64,000 nucleotides of DNA from Cyanobium sp. NS01 (lineage in GTDB: Bacteria; Cyanobacteriota; Cyanobacteriia; PCC-6307; Cyanobiaceae), in the NCBI RefSeq assembly GCF_014280235.1, contig NZ_CP047940.1, forward strand, positions 2,418,001 through 2,482,000, read 5' to 3'. The notes below the pieces were generated by a model that saw only the letters and a program-made list of their open reading frames with translations, did not search any database and was not told the DNA's origin. This document shows, piece by piece, positions 29,159-37,790 of this stretch. Both the position numbers and the translations under genes were made by a program. The stretch's first letter is position 1. Every line of letters starts with the position of its first letter.

Positions 29159-30151
29159 TCAGATCGGCTGCTCCAGGGTCATCGAGAGGCTGGGCTGCTC
29201 GACGCAGTCCTCGATCAGATCGGCCAGCAGCAGCGCCCGCGACGCCTGCAGACCATCCACCGCCGGCACCTCCCGGCCCCTCACGCACTGCAGAAAGTGC
29301 TCGAGTTCGGCGTAGAGCGGCTCGATCGAGGTGGTGCTCACCTCCTCGATCACACCATCGGAGCGGTACACGAGCTCACCGTGCTCGGCGCTCACGGTCT
29401 CATGGGCACGGCGGTGAATGTGCAGGGTGCGGTTGAGGAAGTCGGTCTCCACCAGGGAGGAGCGGCAGTGGGCGCTGAGGCTGCGGATCTTGCGGTGGGC
29501 CATCTTGCTGGCGGTGAGGCTGGCCACCACCCCGTTGGCGAAGGCCAGGGTGGCGTTGACGTAGTCGATCGGGCCCTCGGCGGAGCGCCCCCCTGCCGCC
29601 GCCAGGCGCACCACGGGCGCACCGGCCAGCTCCAGCACCAAGTCGATGTCGTGGATCATCAGGTCCAGCACCACGGACACGTCGTTGGCCCGGTCGGGGT
29701 GGGGGCTGTGGCGCCGGGCCTCCAGCACCACCACCTCCTCGCTGGCCACCACCTTCATCAGTTCGCGGAAGGCGGGATTGAAGCGCTCGATGTGGCCCAC
29801 CTGAAGCAGCACACCCGCGGCCTCGGCAGCCTGGATCAGGGCAGCGGCCTCCTCGCGGCTGGCGGCAATCGGCTTCTCGATCAGCACGTGCTTGCCGGCC
29901 TCCAGGCAGCGCATCCCCACGGCGTGGTGCTGCAGGGTGGGCACGGCGATGCAGACCGCATCCACCAGGGGCAGGAGCTGCTCGAAGCCGGCGTGCCAGG
30001 GACAGCCGAACTGGTCGGTGGCCAGGGCGCCGCGGCGGGGATCCGGGTCGGCCACCCCCACCAGGTGGGCATCCTTGATCAGGCTCAGCACCCGGGCGTG
30101 GTGCCAGCCCATGTTGCCGATGCCGATGACACCCACGCGCACAGGGTTCAT
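29159..30151 (-). CDS. Gfo/Idh/MocA family oxidoreductase
   Basis: A 330-residue NAD(P)-dependent sugar-type dehydrogenase. The N-terminal Rossmann fold has GVIGIGNMGWHHARVL (GxGxxG at 10-15), and EKPIA at 92-96 is the family signature with the conserved Lys. The C-terminal half holds VVLDLMIHDIDLVLEL with the expected HDID. The substrate cannot be read from sequence; such genes often act in nucleotide-sugar (for example UDP-GlcNAc derived) pathways. Convergent with the GH15-like gene. Confidence 0.88.
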   Translation of the reverse strand: MNPVRVGVIGIGNMGWHHARVLSLIKDAHLVGVADPDPRRGALATDQFGCPWHAGFEQLLPLVDAVCIAVPTLQHHAVGMRCLEAGKHVLIEKPIAASREEAAALIQAAEAAGVLLQVGHIERFNPAFRELMKVVASEEVVVLEARRHSPHPDRANDVSVVLDLMIHDIDLVLELAGAPVVRLAAAGGRSAEGPIDYVNATLAFANGVVASLTASKMAHRKIRSLSAHCRSSLVETDFLNRTLHIHRRAHETVSAEHGELVYRSDGVIEEVSTTSIEPLYAELEHFLQCVRGREVPAVDGLQASRALLLADLIEDCVEQPSLSMTLEQPI

Positions 30152-30179
30152 GGCAGGGGCGTGCAAACCGCGTGAATTA

Positions 30180-31520
30180 TCAATGATCGCCGCTCCCCTG
30201 CTGCCGCTCTGAGCCATCGGCCTCCTGGGCTGCCGCCACTGGGCTGCTGTCGGGGCGCCGCTCGATCTCCACCTGGGCGATCCGCGGACCCTCCATGGCC
30301 AGGATGCGGAAGTGGTAGCCCTTCCAGCGCAGGCTCTCGCCAGCGGCGGGGATGTGCTGCAGCCGCTCCAGGAGGAAGCCCGCCAGGGTGTGGTGGCCCT
30401 CCGCCTCAGGCAGGGGCACGGGCAACTGCCGGTTCAGTTCCACGATCTCGAGATCGCCCACCGCCAACCAGCAGCCTTCCCTGAGCTGCTGCAGCTCGTC
30501 GAGCCGCTCCCGGGGGTCGTCGTCATCTCCGACGATCTCGCTGGTGAGGTCAGCCACGGTGACCAGGCCCTCGGTGCCGCCGTGCTCATCCACCACCACC
30601 AGCAGCGGCTGGCCGCTGCGGATCAGGGGCAGCAGCTCGGCCAGGGGGGTGCTCTCCTGCACCTGGGCCACCGGCACCACAAAGGGGGCCAGGGGGGTGT
30701 CGGGACTGAGCAATCCTCGGGCGATCGGATCGGCCAGGCGCCGCAGATCCAGCAGGCCTTTCACATCATCGAGGGAGCTGCCCAGCACGGGGAAGCGGGC
30801 GTGGGCTGTGTCATGCACCGCCCGCATCAGCTCCGCGAAGGTCACGTCGATGGGGAGGGTGACCATGCCCGAGCGGGGCACCATCACCTCCCGCACCAGG
30901 GTGTCGCGCAGGGAGAACACACCTTCGAGGATGTTGCGCTCATCGGGCATCAGCCCGGTGACACTGCCCGATTCGATCAGGGTTTCCAGCTCACCGGCGG
31001 ATAGCATCGGCACCAGCTCATCCCAGTTGCTGGGCAGGCCCAGCAGCCGCAGCACGATGGCCGAGATCCGCTCGATCAGGCCAATCACCGGGGCGAGGCT
31101 CCTGCTCACCGCCACCAGCAGGGGCGAGAGGCGCAGGGCCGAACTCTCGGGGCTGTGCAGCACCCAGGCCTTGGGGGCCAGGCCGCCGAGCACGGTGGCC
31201 GCCAGCACCAGGGCCAGAAACACCCCTCCATCCAGCCAGGCTGAGGGAAGCCCGAGGGCCGCCCAGGCCTCGGTGAACCGATCGGCCACCGCGCGGCCAG
31301 CCCAGCCGATCGCCACCAGGGCGAGCACGGCGCCGAGCTGGGTGGCCACCAGAACCCGCCGCAGCCGCCGCTGCAGCGCGGCCACGGCCCTGGCCCCGGG
31401 TTCGCCACTCTCGAGCAACTGGCTCACACGGCTGGGGCGGAGCTTGATCACCGCCAGCTCGCCGGCCGAGAAGAAGGCCTGCAGCAGCAGCAGAACGGGC
31501 AGGGCAAGCAGCAGGATCAC
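30180..31520 (-). CDS. CNNM/CorC family (hemolysin-like) membrane protein
   Basis: A 446-residue protein. An N-terminal DUF21 domain has about four hydrophobic segments (FFSAGELAVIKLRPSRV is typical). Two CBS repeats follow (VMVPRSGMVTLP; FPVLGSSLDDVKGLLDL; LLVVVDEHGGTEGLVT, with the usual DEHGG-T-G-VT), and a CorC_HlyC domain closes the protein. Family members are linked to Mg2+/Co2+ efflux. GTG 31520 is the start. It ends 28 bases upstream of the oxidoreductase gene on the same strand, a probable operon. Confidence 0.9.
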   Translation of the reverse strand: MILLLALPVLLLLQAFFSAGELAVIKLRPSRVSQLLESGEPGARAVAALQRRLRRVLVATQLGAVLALVAIGWAGRAVADRFTEAWAALGLPSAWLDGGVFLALVLAATVLGGLAPKAWVLHSPESSALRLSPLLVAVSRSLAPVIGLIERISAIVLRLLGLPSNWDELVPMLSAGELETLIESGSVTGLMPDERNILEGVFSLRDTLVREVMVPRSGMVTLPIDVTFAELMRAVHDTAHARFPVLGSSLDDVKGLLDLRRLADPIARGLLSPDTPLAPFVVPVAQVQESTPLAELLPLIRSGQPLLVVVDEHGGTEGLVTVADLTSEIVGDDDDPRERLDELQQLREGCWLAVGDLEIVELNRQLPVPLPEAEGHHTLAGFLLERLQHIPAAGESLRWKGYHFRILAMEGPRIAQVEIERRPDSSPVAAAQEADGSERQQGSGDH

Positions 31521-31643
31521 CAGGCGTGCAGCCGGGCCGGCCGAGGCGGAGGAAACAGCGGGTGGGGCACGCGGAGAGGGCGTCCTGGGGGGTGTCGTCT
31601 GCTGACGCTAAGGCCGGTCGCCGGCGTAGGTCGCCAGCCTTGA

Positions 31644-31716
31644 TGGGGGTCGCGAGGATCGAACTCGCCTAAGGCGGATTATGAGCCCGCTGCATTCACC
31701 AGATTGCTAGGCCCCC
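31644..31716 (-). tRNA. tRNA with CAT anticodon, probably elongator tRNA-Met
   Basis: A 73-nt cloverleaf: acceptor GGGGGCC with GACCCCC, D loop with TCTGGTGAA, anticodon stem GCGGG/TCCGC around CTCATAA (anticodon CAT), variable CTTAG, T arm GCGAG TTCGATC CTCGC, discriminator A. The 1:72 pair is G-C, so it is not the initiator. Ile2 (lysidine-modified CAT) cannot be excluded. The acceptor has one C6-A67 mismatch. Confidence 0.8.
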
Positions 31717-31759
31717 GGGGAGTGGCTTGAGGCGGTGGATCGCTCGCTGACAGCCGGGC

Positions 31760-32374
31760 TCACCAGAGACCACGAACCGGCGGCGGCGGCGACCAGGTGG
31801 GGCCGGGGTCCTGCCATACGGTGGGCAGGGCCTGCTCGGAGCCGAGGTGGCCGTTGAAGCCACTCGAGACATCCGCCGTACGCAGCGGCATGGGGTCGCT
31901 CTGACGCTCGTTCAGGGCCCGGAAGGTGTTTTCGATCGCCGTGCTGTCCCAGACGATCGCCTGGTCGGAAAAGCCCAGGCCCATCACCCGGGTGCCATCA
32001 CCACCGCCCATGGCGATGCCGAACAGCTCGGTGATCTGATTGCCGAGGCTCACGGCCTGGGCGAAAGGGGCGGCGTAGCTGTAATAGCGCCGTTGCACCA
32101 GATCAGGCACCGTCTGCACGGCGCTGCAACGGGTGACTTCCACCGGAGCCGAGGGAAGGCCTGACCTGGAGGGCTGGTCGAGAGGAGCCTCCAGGGTGGT
32201 GGTGCAGATCATCGGGCCGGCCTGGGCCGGCTGGGCCCCCAGCAGTGCGCCAGCCAGCAGGCCCAGCGAAGCGGCCAGTCCGGCGGACACGGCCACTCCA
32301 GCAGGCGCACTGAGGTGGTCGGGACCTGGCCGGCCACCCCGAAGTTGGATCACCAGCCTTGCGCGCGCATTCAT
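31760..32374 (-). CDS. Secreted or periplasmic protein of unknown function
   Basis: A 204-residue protein. A basic start ([17 protein letters not shown]) and the hydrophobic run [20 protein letters not shown] (about 27-46) ending AQPAQAG give a signal peptide with likely cleavage after AQA near residue 52. The mature part starts [12 protein letters not shown], has two cysteines (ICTTT, VTRCSAV), and a proline-rich tail. No known domain is recognised. It lies between tRNA(CAT) and divergent pyrE. Confidence 0.6.
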   Translation of the reverse strand: MNARARLVIQLRGGRPGPDHLSAPAGVAVSAGLAASLGLLAGALLGAQPAQAGPMICTTTLEAPLDQPSRSGLPSAPVEVTRCSAVQTVPDLVQRRYYSYAAPFAQAVSLGNQITELFGIAMGGGDGTRVMGLGFSDQAIVWDSTAIENTFRALNERQSDPMPLRTADVSSGFNGHLGSEQALPTVWQDPGPTWSPPPPVRGLW

Positions 32375-32511
32375 CTACATGCCCATGCCAGTTACAACGC
32401 AGACTACCGACTGAGATTCGTTTCTTCCACAGCGAACCGCCTGTTCATCGCCAAGCCGTGCTCTTGCCCTCTCCCCCCACCTGTCTGGCCCCGTCCGCAA
32501 CGCCGTCGGCC

Positions 32512-33063
32512 ATGCGGCAGGAACTGCTGCAGCGCCTGGCCCGCCAGGCTTACAGGCGCGGCAGTTTCACCCTGGCCTCGGGTCGCAGCAGCGATCACTA
32601 CGTGAACTGCAAGCCCGTGAGCCTCAGCGGCGTGGGGCTGGCCCTGCTCGGATCGCTGCTGCTGGCCGAGGTGGAAGCCGAGGCGGCAGCCGTGGCCGGA
32701 CTCACCCTGGGGGCCGATCCCCTCGTGAGCGCCGTGGCCCTGCGGGCGGCCCTGGAGGGCCGGGACCTGGCAGCCCTGATCGTGCGCAAACAGGCCAAGG
32801 GCCATGGCACGGGCGCCTGGCTGGAGGGTCCGCTGCCGGCGGCCGGCAACCGGATCACCGTGCTGGAGGACGTGGTGACCACCGGCGGCTCCTCACTCCT
32901 GGCGGTGAACCAGCTCCGGCAGGCGGGCTATGCGGTGGAGCGGGTGGTGACCATCGTGGACCGGCAGGAGGGTGGCCTTGAGGCCATGACGGCCGCCGGC
33001 CTGGAGCTGCGCAGCCTGTTTCTGCTCGACGAGCTGGCGGCCACGGCCAGCGCTCTGCCCTGA
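32512..33063 (+). CDS. pyrE: Orotate phosphoribosyltransferase
   Basis: A 183-residue enzyme making orotidine 5'-phosphate from orotate and PRPP in pyrimidine synthesis. It has [17 protein letters not shown] near the N-terminus, the flexible-loop lysines in [12 protein letters not shown], and the PRPP motif [16 protein letters not shown] 32512 ([10 protein letters not shown]) gives normal length; a GTG at 32459 in frame would add 18 proline-rich residues. Followed eight bases later by the ygfZ-like gene, an operon. Confidence 0.95.
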   Translation: MRQELLQRLARQAYRRGSFTLASGRSSDHYVNCKPVSLSGVGLALLGSLLLAEVEAEAAAVAGLTLGADPLVSAVALRAALEGRDLAALIVRKQAKGHGTGAWLEGPLPAAGNRITVLEDVVTTGGSSLLAVNQLRQAGYAVERVVTIVDRQEGGLEAMTAAGLELRSLFLLDELAATASALP

Positions 33064-33071
33064 ACTCCACC

Positions 33072-34073
33072 ATGCACGATCCCTGGACCTGGCAACCCGC
33101 CCCCGCGGCACGGCTGCAGCAAGCCGTGACCCTGCTGCACCTGCGCGGGCCCGACACCCTGCGGTTTCTGCATGGACAGACCAGCGCTGATCTGGAACGC
33201 GCCCCAGCGGGGGCCTGGATCCGCACCTGCTGCATTTCCCCCACCGGCCGCATGCGGGCCCTGGCGGAGGTGCTCGTGGAGCGCGAGGGCGCCTGGCTGG
33301 TGATCACCCACGGGGATGCCGCCGCCGTCCGCGCCGGTCTCGACCGGGTGCTCTTCCCCGCCGATCAGGTGGAGCTGGGCGCGTTGCAGCCCGCCTGGCT
33401 GCTGACGCCCCTGCCCAGCCTCAGCCCCGCCGTCGCCACACCCACCCCGGCCGGCCCGCCAGCAGCACTGCAGTGGCAGGCCCTGCCCGCGGATCAGGGC
33501 TGGCGGCTGGGGCCAGGCTGGTTGCTCCACCAGCTCACGGCTCTGCCCGCGGAACTGGAGGCCCTGCCGCCCCTGGGCGCCGACGAGCAGGAGCGCTGGC
33601 GGCTGCAGCAGGGCCTGCCGGCCGAACCGGCTGAACTCAACGACGGCACCAACCCGTTTGAGCTGGGCCTGGCGGATCGGGTGAGCCTCTCGAAGGGCTG
33701 CTACGTGGGCCAGGAAACCCTGGCCAAGCTGGCCACCTACGACGGCGTCAAACAACAGCTGCGCCGCTGGCATCTGCCCCAGCCTGCGGAGGGCTCCGGG
33801 GCGGAGCAGCCCACGCCACTGGCGGCAGCTCCGATCGGCGCGGTGCTGCTCAGTGCCGAGGAATCCGATGGCGGCCGCTGCGGCAGCGTCACCTCCGCCC
33901 TGCAGCTCGCTTCGGGCGCCTGGATCGGCCTGGCCCTGGTGCGCCGCCAGGCCCTTGCCGCCACCGAACTGCGACTCGGCCCCGGCGGGCCCTGCGTGCA
34001 GATGTCCACCCCGGCTGGGTTCATGGCCCCGCCGGTGGGGGCCGGCTCCGGGAGCGCATCCGGGGCCAGCTGA
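33072..34073 (+). CDS. ygfZ: YgfZ/GcvT-domain folate-binding protein
   Basis: A 333-residue protein of the YgfZ family, which uses tetrahydrofolate and helps mature Fe-S proteins. It has LRGPDTLRFLHGQTSADL at the start, LPAEPAELNDGTNPFELGL and the diagnostic KGCYVGQETLAKL (about 208-220) with the redox-active Cys. The C-terminal beta domain follows. It is co-directional with pyrE (eight-base gap) and ends one base before the convergent nuclease gene. Confidence 0.9.
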   Translation: MHDPWTWQPAPAARLQQAVTLLHLRGPDTLRFLHGQTSADLERAPAGAWIRTCCISPTGRMRALAEVLVEREGAWLVITHGDAAAVRAGLDRVLFPADQVELGALQPAWLLTPLPSLSPAVATPTPAGPPAALQWQALPADQGWRLGPGWLLHQLTALPAELEALPPLGADEQERWRLQQGLPAEPAELNDGTNPFELGLADRVSLSKGCYVGQETLAKLATYDGVKQQLRRWHLPQPAEGSGAEQPTPLAAAPIGAVLLSAEESDGGRCGSVTSALQLASGAWIGLALVRRQALAATELRLGPGGPCVQMSTPAGFMAPPVGAGSGSASGAS

Positions 34074-34074
34074 G

Positions 34075-35556
34075 TCAGCCTGGGCCGTCGAGCAGCCAGC
34101 GCACCACCGCCCAGGTGGCCAGGTTGTCGTCGCGGTTGTAGGTGAAGATCCGCTGCAGGCGCTGGCCGCCGCCGTCGCGGCGCCACTGGCGCCACCACAG
34201 CAGACAGCGGGCGCCATCCACGCCGCTCTGGCTCCAGCGAAAGCCGAGCCAGCTGGCCACGGCCTTCAAGCCGTAGCTGTTCACCGGCAGGCGCCAGTGG
34301 CGCCGCACCCTGGCATGCACGTCCACCAGCCGCTGCCGCAGAGCCGTGAGTTCGGCCTCCCCAGCCCCCTGGCGCCGGGCCAGGCGCAGCAGGGCGATCG
34401 ACTCGGTTTCGCCGTAGTGGAGCAGCGGCCAGGCCGGGTAGCGCCCGAGCAGCCGCCGCAGCCGCTGCCACAGCAGGGCCTCGCCGTGGTCATACAGGGC
34501 CAGCAGGGGCTGATAGCGCCAGCTGCCCTGGGCGGGCACAGGGCCTGCCGGCCAGGCGCCGTCGGCGCCGCGGGGCACGATCACGAACCCGTGCAGGAAG
34601 TCGTCGCGGGCATCGGGATCCGATTCGATGTCATAGAGCAGCACGCCGGGGCAGTGGCGCAGTTCGGGGAGCGGATCGAGGCCGCCTGCCCCCTCGGCCG
34701 CAGGGGGCTCCGGCTCCAGCCGCTCAGGCCGCCCCTGGGCCTGCACCCGGGCCTGGGCCACCAGCACCGCGGCGTTGTGGCGATGTTGCTCGCCGTGCAC
34801 GGCCAGGGCCTCCCCCAGCCAGGCCGGATCGGCGGCCGCCAGCTCCTTGAGATTGGTGATGCCCAGCCCCAGCAGCATCTCGCGCCGCTTGCCGCCAATG
34901 CCGCTCACCTCGCTGAGATGGCCCTCGGCCGCCGCCTCCTGATCGCACTTGCCGCGCCAGCTGCAGAGCACACACTTCTTGCGGTCGGCCACCAGGGGCG
35001 GTGGCTCTGGGCTCTCCATGGTTTCGGCGAGGCGCACAAGGGCGTCATCGAGCTGGTGCTGCAGGCCAGCGCTGAGGCTGAGGGTGTCTCGCTGCAGGTT
35101 CCGGCCCGAGCCCGCCACCACCAGGGCCTGGGGCACAGGGGCTCGCTGGTACTCGGCCAGCAGCCGACCCCACAGAGCCAGCAGCAACCGGTGCTCGCGG
35201 GTGAGGTTACGGCCCTGGCGCCCCAGCACCGGGCGGTAGGCATGGTCGCCCCAGCGGCTGGGGCCCGGCAGCCGCTCCAGCAGGGAGGGATGGGCCTGCA
35301 GCTGCAGACCCGCGGGCCCCTCCCCCTGCAGCCGCAGCCCCACCACCCCCGGGGCAGCGGCTGCACAGGCCGCCTCGCCATGGCCGGGTTTCTGGGCCAG
35401 AAGGCTCTGGAAACTGGCCAGCTGGTCGCTGAGGGCCAGGCTGCGATGGGCCGTCCAGCGCCTGGCCTCCGGATCGCCATGGCGATCCAGCCAGGCCCGG
35501 CGCTTGCAGCGCAGCCAGCTGCGCAACAGCCGGTCGGTGAGCACCACCTGGGTCAT
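34075..35556 (-). CDS. TM0106-family RecB-like putative nuclease
   Basis: A 493-residue protein of the TM0106 RecB-like group. The N-terminal half begins VLTDRLLRSWLRCKRRAWLD with Cys16 and ends at KKCVLCSWRGKCD, so four cysteines may bind a [4Fe-4S] cluster as in AddB-type nucleases. A helix-hairpin-helix stretch follows (VSGIGGKRREMLLGLGI). The C-terminal half is an RNase H-like exonuclease fold with LLYDIESDPDARDDFLHG and a final FTYNRDDNLAT. Function in repair is inferred. Confidence 0.8.
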   Translation of the reverse strand: MTQVVLTDRLLRSWLRCKRRAWLDRHGDPEARRWTAHRSLALSDQLASFQSLLAQKPGHGEAACAAAAPGVVGLRLQGEGPAGLQLQAHPSLLERLPGPSRWGDHAYRPVLGRQGRNLTREHRLLLALWGRLLAEYQRAPVPQALVVAGSGRNLQRDTLSLSAGLQHQLDDALVRLAETMESPEPPPLVADRKKCVLCSWRGKCDQEAAAEGHLSEVSGIGGKRREMLLGLGITNLKELAAADPAWLGEALAVHGEQHRHNAAVLVAQARVQAQGRPERLEPEPPAAEGAGGLDPLPELRHCPGVLLYDIESDPDARDDFLHGFVIVPRGADGAWPAGPVPAQGSWRYQPLLALYDHGEALLWQRLRRLLGRYPAWPLLHYGETESIALLRLARRQGAGEAELTALRQRLVDVHARVRRHWRLPVNSYGLKAVASWLGFRWSQSGVDGARCLLWWRQWRRDGGGQRLQRIFTYNRDDNLATWAVVRWLLDGPG

Positions 35557-35680
35557 CGGCGGATCGTCAGCTGGGGGAGGGGGCTGAGGCGCGGAGGGGC
35601 CCGGCACCAGGGCCCAGCGGCCTGGCAACGCTAGTCAGCTGGGGGATCCGGCAAGCTGGCGGGCACCACACCCAAGGTTC

Positions 35681-37150
35681 ATGGTTTCAGCCCCGCTGCC
35701 CCTGGACGCGGCCCCGATCAGCTTCGGCACCGATGGCTGGCGGGGCATCCTCGGCGTGGACATCACCGTGGAGCGGCTGTTGCCGGTGGCGGCGGCCGCC
35801 GCCCGCGAACTGGCCGCCTCGGCGCCGGCGGAGCTGCGCAGCCGCGAAGTGGTGATCGGCTACGACCGCCGCTTCCTGGCGCCGGAGCTGGCCGAGGCCA
35901 TCTGCGCCGCCGTGAGGGGAGCCGAACTGGAGCCCGTGCTCGCCGACACCCCCACCCCCACACCCACCAGCAGCTGGGCGGTGGTGGAGCGCGGCGCCCT
36001 CGGCGCCCTGGTGATCACCGCCAGCCACAACCCGCCCGAATGGCTCGGCCTCAAGATCAAGGGGCCCTTCGGTGGCTCGGTGGAGGGGGACTTCACCCAG
36101 CGGGTGGAAACACGCCTGGCCGCCGGCGGCATCACCGTGCCGCGGCCGGGCGAAACGCTCCGCTTCGATGCCCTCGGCCCCTACCTGGCGGGCCTGCGGG
36201 CCAAGGTGGACACCGGCGCCCTGGCGGCAGGGCTGGAGCGGCTCGGCCTGAGTGTGATCGTGGATCCGATGCACGGCTCCGCCGCCGGCGTGCTGCCTGC
36301 CCTGCTGGGCCCCCAGGCCCTGGCCAGCGGGGCCATCCAGGAGATCCGCAGCCAGCGGGACCCCCTGTTCGGCGGCCATCCCCCCGAGCCCCTGGCGCCC
36401 TACCTGCAGGAGCTCATTGCCGCGGTGCGCGCCAGCACGGCGGCCGGCAAACCGGCCATGGGAATCGTGTTCGACGGCGATGGCGACCGCATCGCGGCGG
36501 TGGATGAGCTGGGCCGCTTCTGCAGCACCCAGCTGCTGATGCCCCTGTTCATCGACCACCTGGCCCGGGCCCGCCAGCTGCCGGGGCTGGTGATCAAGAC
36601 CGTGAGCGGCTCCGACCTGATGCAGCAGGTGGCGGAGGGGCTGGGGCGCACCGTGCTGGAAAAACCGGTGGGCTTCAAGTACATCGCCGCCGAGATGCTG
36701 GCTGGCGAGGTGCTGGTGGGGGGCGAGGAATCGGGCGGCGTGGGGTTCGGCATGCACCTGCCGGAACGGGACGCCCCCTTTGCCGCCCTGCTGCTGATCG
36801 AGGCGCTGGTGGAGGGTGGCGTGCCCCTGGGCCAGCGCCTCGATGCCCTGCAGCAGCGCTGTGGCGGAGCCGCGGCCTACGACCGACTCGATCTGCGCCT
36901 GCCGGACATGGCCGCCCGGGGCCGGCTGGAGGCCCTGCTGGCCGCCCAGCCGCCGGCCGAGGTGGCCGGAGTGCCGGTGCAGGAGGTGATCCGCACCGAC
37001 GGCGTGAAGCTGCGGCTGGGACCCAGCCACTGGCTGATGCTGCGCTTCTCGGGCACCGAGCCACTGCTGCGGCTCTACTGCGAGGCCCCCACTCCGGAGC
37101 GGGTGGCCTGTGTGCTCGCCTGGGCACAGCAGCTGGCCGAGCAGGTGTGA
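35681..37150 (+). CDS. Phosphoglucomutase/phosphomannomutase family protein
   Basis: A 489-residue alpha-D-phosphohexomutase. It shows FGTDGWRG near residue 15, the phospho-serine loop VITASHNPPEWLG (Ser115), the metal loop VFDGDGDRIAAVD, the sugar loop GGEESGGVGFG and the phosphate loop RFSGTEPLLRLY. The sugar-binding GEESGG is compatible with glucose or mannose. It feeds sugar-1-phosphates to glycogen or envelope polysaccharides. Eleven bases upstream of rdgB, likely co-transcribed. Confidence 0.93.
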   Translation: MVSAPLPLDAAPISFGTDGWRGILGVDITVERLLPVAAAAARELAASAPAELRSREVVIGYDRRFLAPELAEAICAAVRGAELEPVLADTPTPTPTSSWAVVERGALGALVITASHNPPEWLGLKIKGPFGGSVEGDFTQRVETRLAAGGITVPRPGETLRFDALGPYLAGLRAKVDTGALAAGLERLGLSVIVDPMHGSAAGVLPALLGPQALASGAIQEIRSQRDPLFGGHPPEPLAPYLQELIAAVRASTAAGKPAMGIVFDGDGDRIAAVDELGRFCSTQLLMPLFIDHLARARQLPGLVIKTVSGSDLMQQVAEGLGRTVLEKPVGFKYIAAEMLAGEVLVGGEESGGVGFGMHLPERDAPFAALLLIEALVEGGVPLGQRLDALQQRCGGAAAYDRLDLRLPDMAARGRLEALLAAQPPAEVAGVPVQEVIRTDGVKLRLGPSHWLMLRFSGTEPLLRLYCEAPTPERVACVLAWAQQLAEQV

Positions 37151-37160
37151 GGCTCTGGCC

Positions 37161-37790
37161 ATGGAAACCACGAACAGCAAACCCGGCGTGCTGGTGATCG
37201 CCAGCGGCAACGCCGGCAAAGTGCGCGAATTCAGCCGGCTGCTGGCGGGGCTGGGCCTGGAGGTGAGGCCCCAGCCCGCAGGCCTGGAGGTGGAGGAAAC
37301 GGGCAGCAGCTTCGCCGAGAACGCGGCCATCAAGGCCACCGCCGTGGCCCGCCTGACGGGCTGCTGGGCCCTGGCCGACGACTCCGGCCTCTGCGTGGCG
37401 GCCCTCGGCGGTGCCCCGGGAGTGCAGTCAGCCCGCTACGCCGCCACCGATGCCGCCCGCATCGCCCGGCTGCTGGACGAACTGGCCGCCGTCGGTGGCA
37501 GCTCCAGCGCCGCCAAGGCCGAGCAGCGCAGCGCTCAGTTCAGCGCCGCCCTGGCCGTGGCCGACCCCCAAGGCAGGGTGCGGCTGGCGGTGGAGGGTCA
37601 CTGCCCGGGCGTGATTCTGGAGGCGCCCCGGGGCACGGGGGGCTTTGGGTACGACCCGGTGTTCCACGTGCCCGAGGCCGGCCAGACCTTCGCCGAGATG
37701 GACAGCGCCACCAAGGCCCGCCTGGGCCATCGGGGCCGCGCCTTCGCGGCCCTCGCACCCCAGCTGCGCCAGCTGTTCGCCAGCCCTTAG
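37161..37790 (+). CDS. rdgB: XTP/dITP diphosphatase (RdgB/HAM1)
   Basis: A 209-residue house-cleaning pyrophosphatase that removes XTP, dITP and ITP. It has VIASGNAGKVREFSRLL, EETGSSFAENAAIKA, ALADDSGLCVAALGG and GFGYDPVFHVPE, all family motifs. An extra alanine/serine stretch near 115 is slightly longer than usual. Its stop overlaps the stop of the convergent carotenoid oxygenase by four bases. Confidence 0.95.
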   Translation: METTNSKPGVLVIASGNAGKVREFSRLLAGLGLEVRPQPAGLEVEETGSSFAENAAIKATAVARLTGCWALADDSGLCVAALGGAPGVQSARYAATDAARIARLLDELAAVGGSSSAAKAEQRSAQFSAALAVADPQGRVRLAVEGHCPGVILEAPRGTGGFGYDPVFHVPEAGQTFAEMDSATKARLGHRGRAFAALAPQLRQLFASP

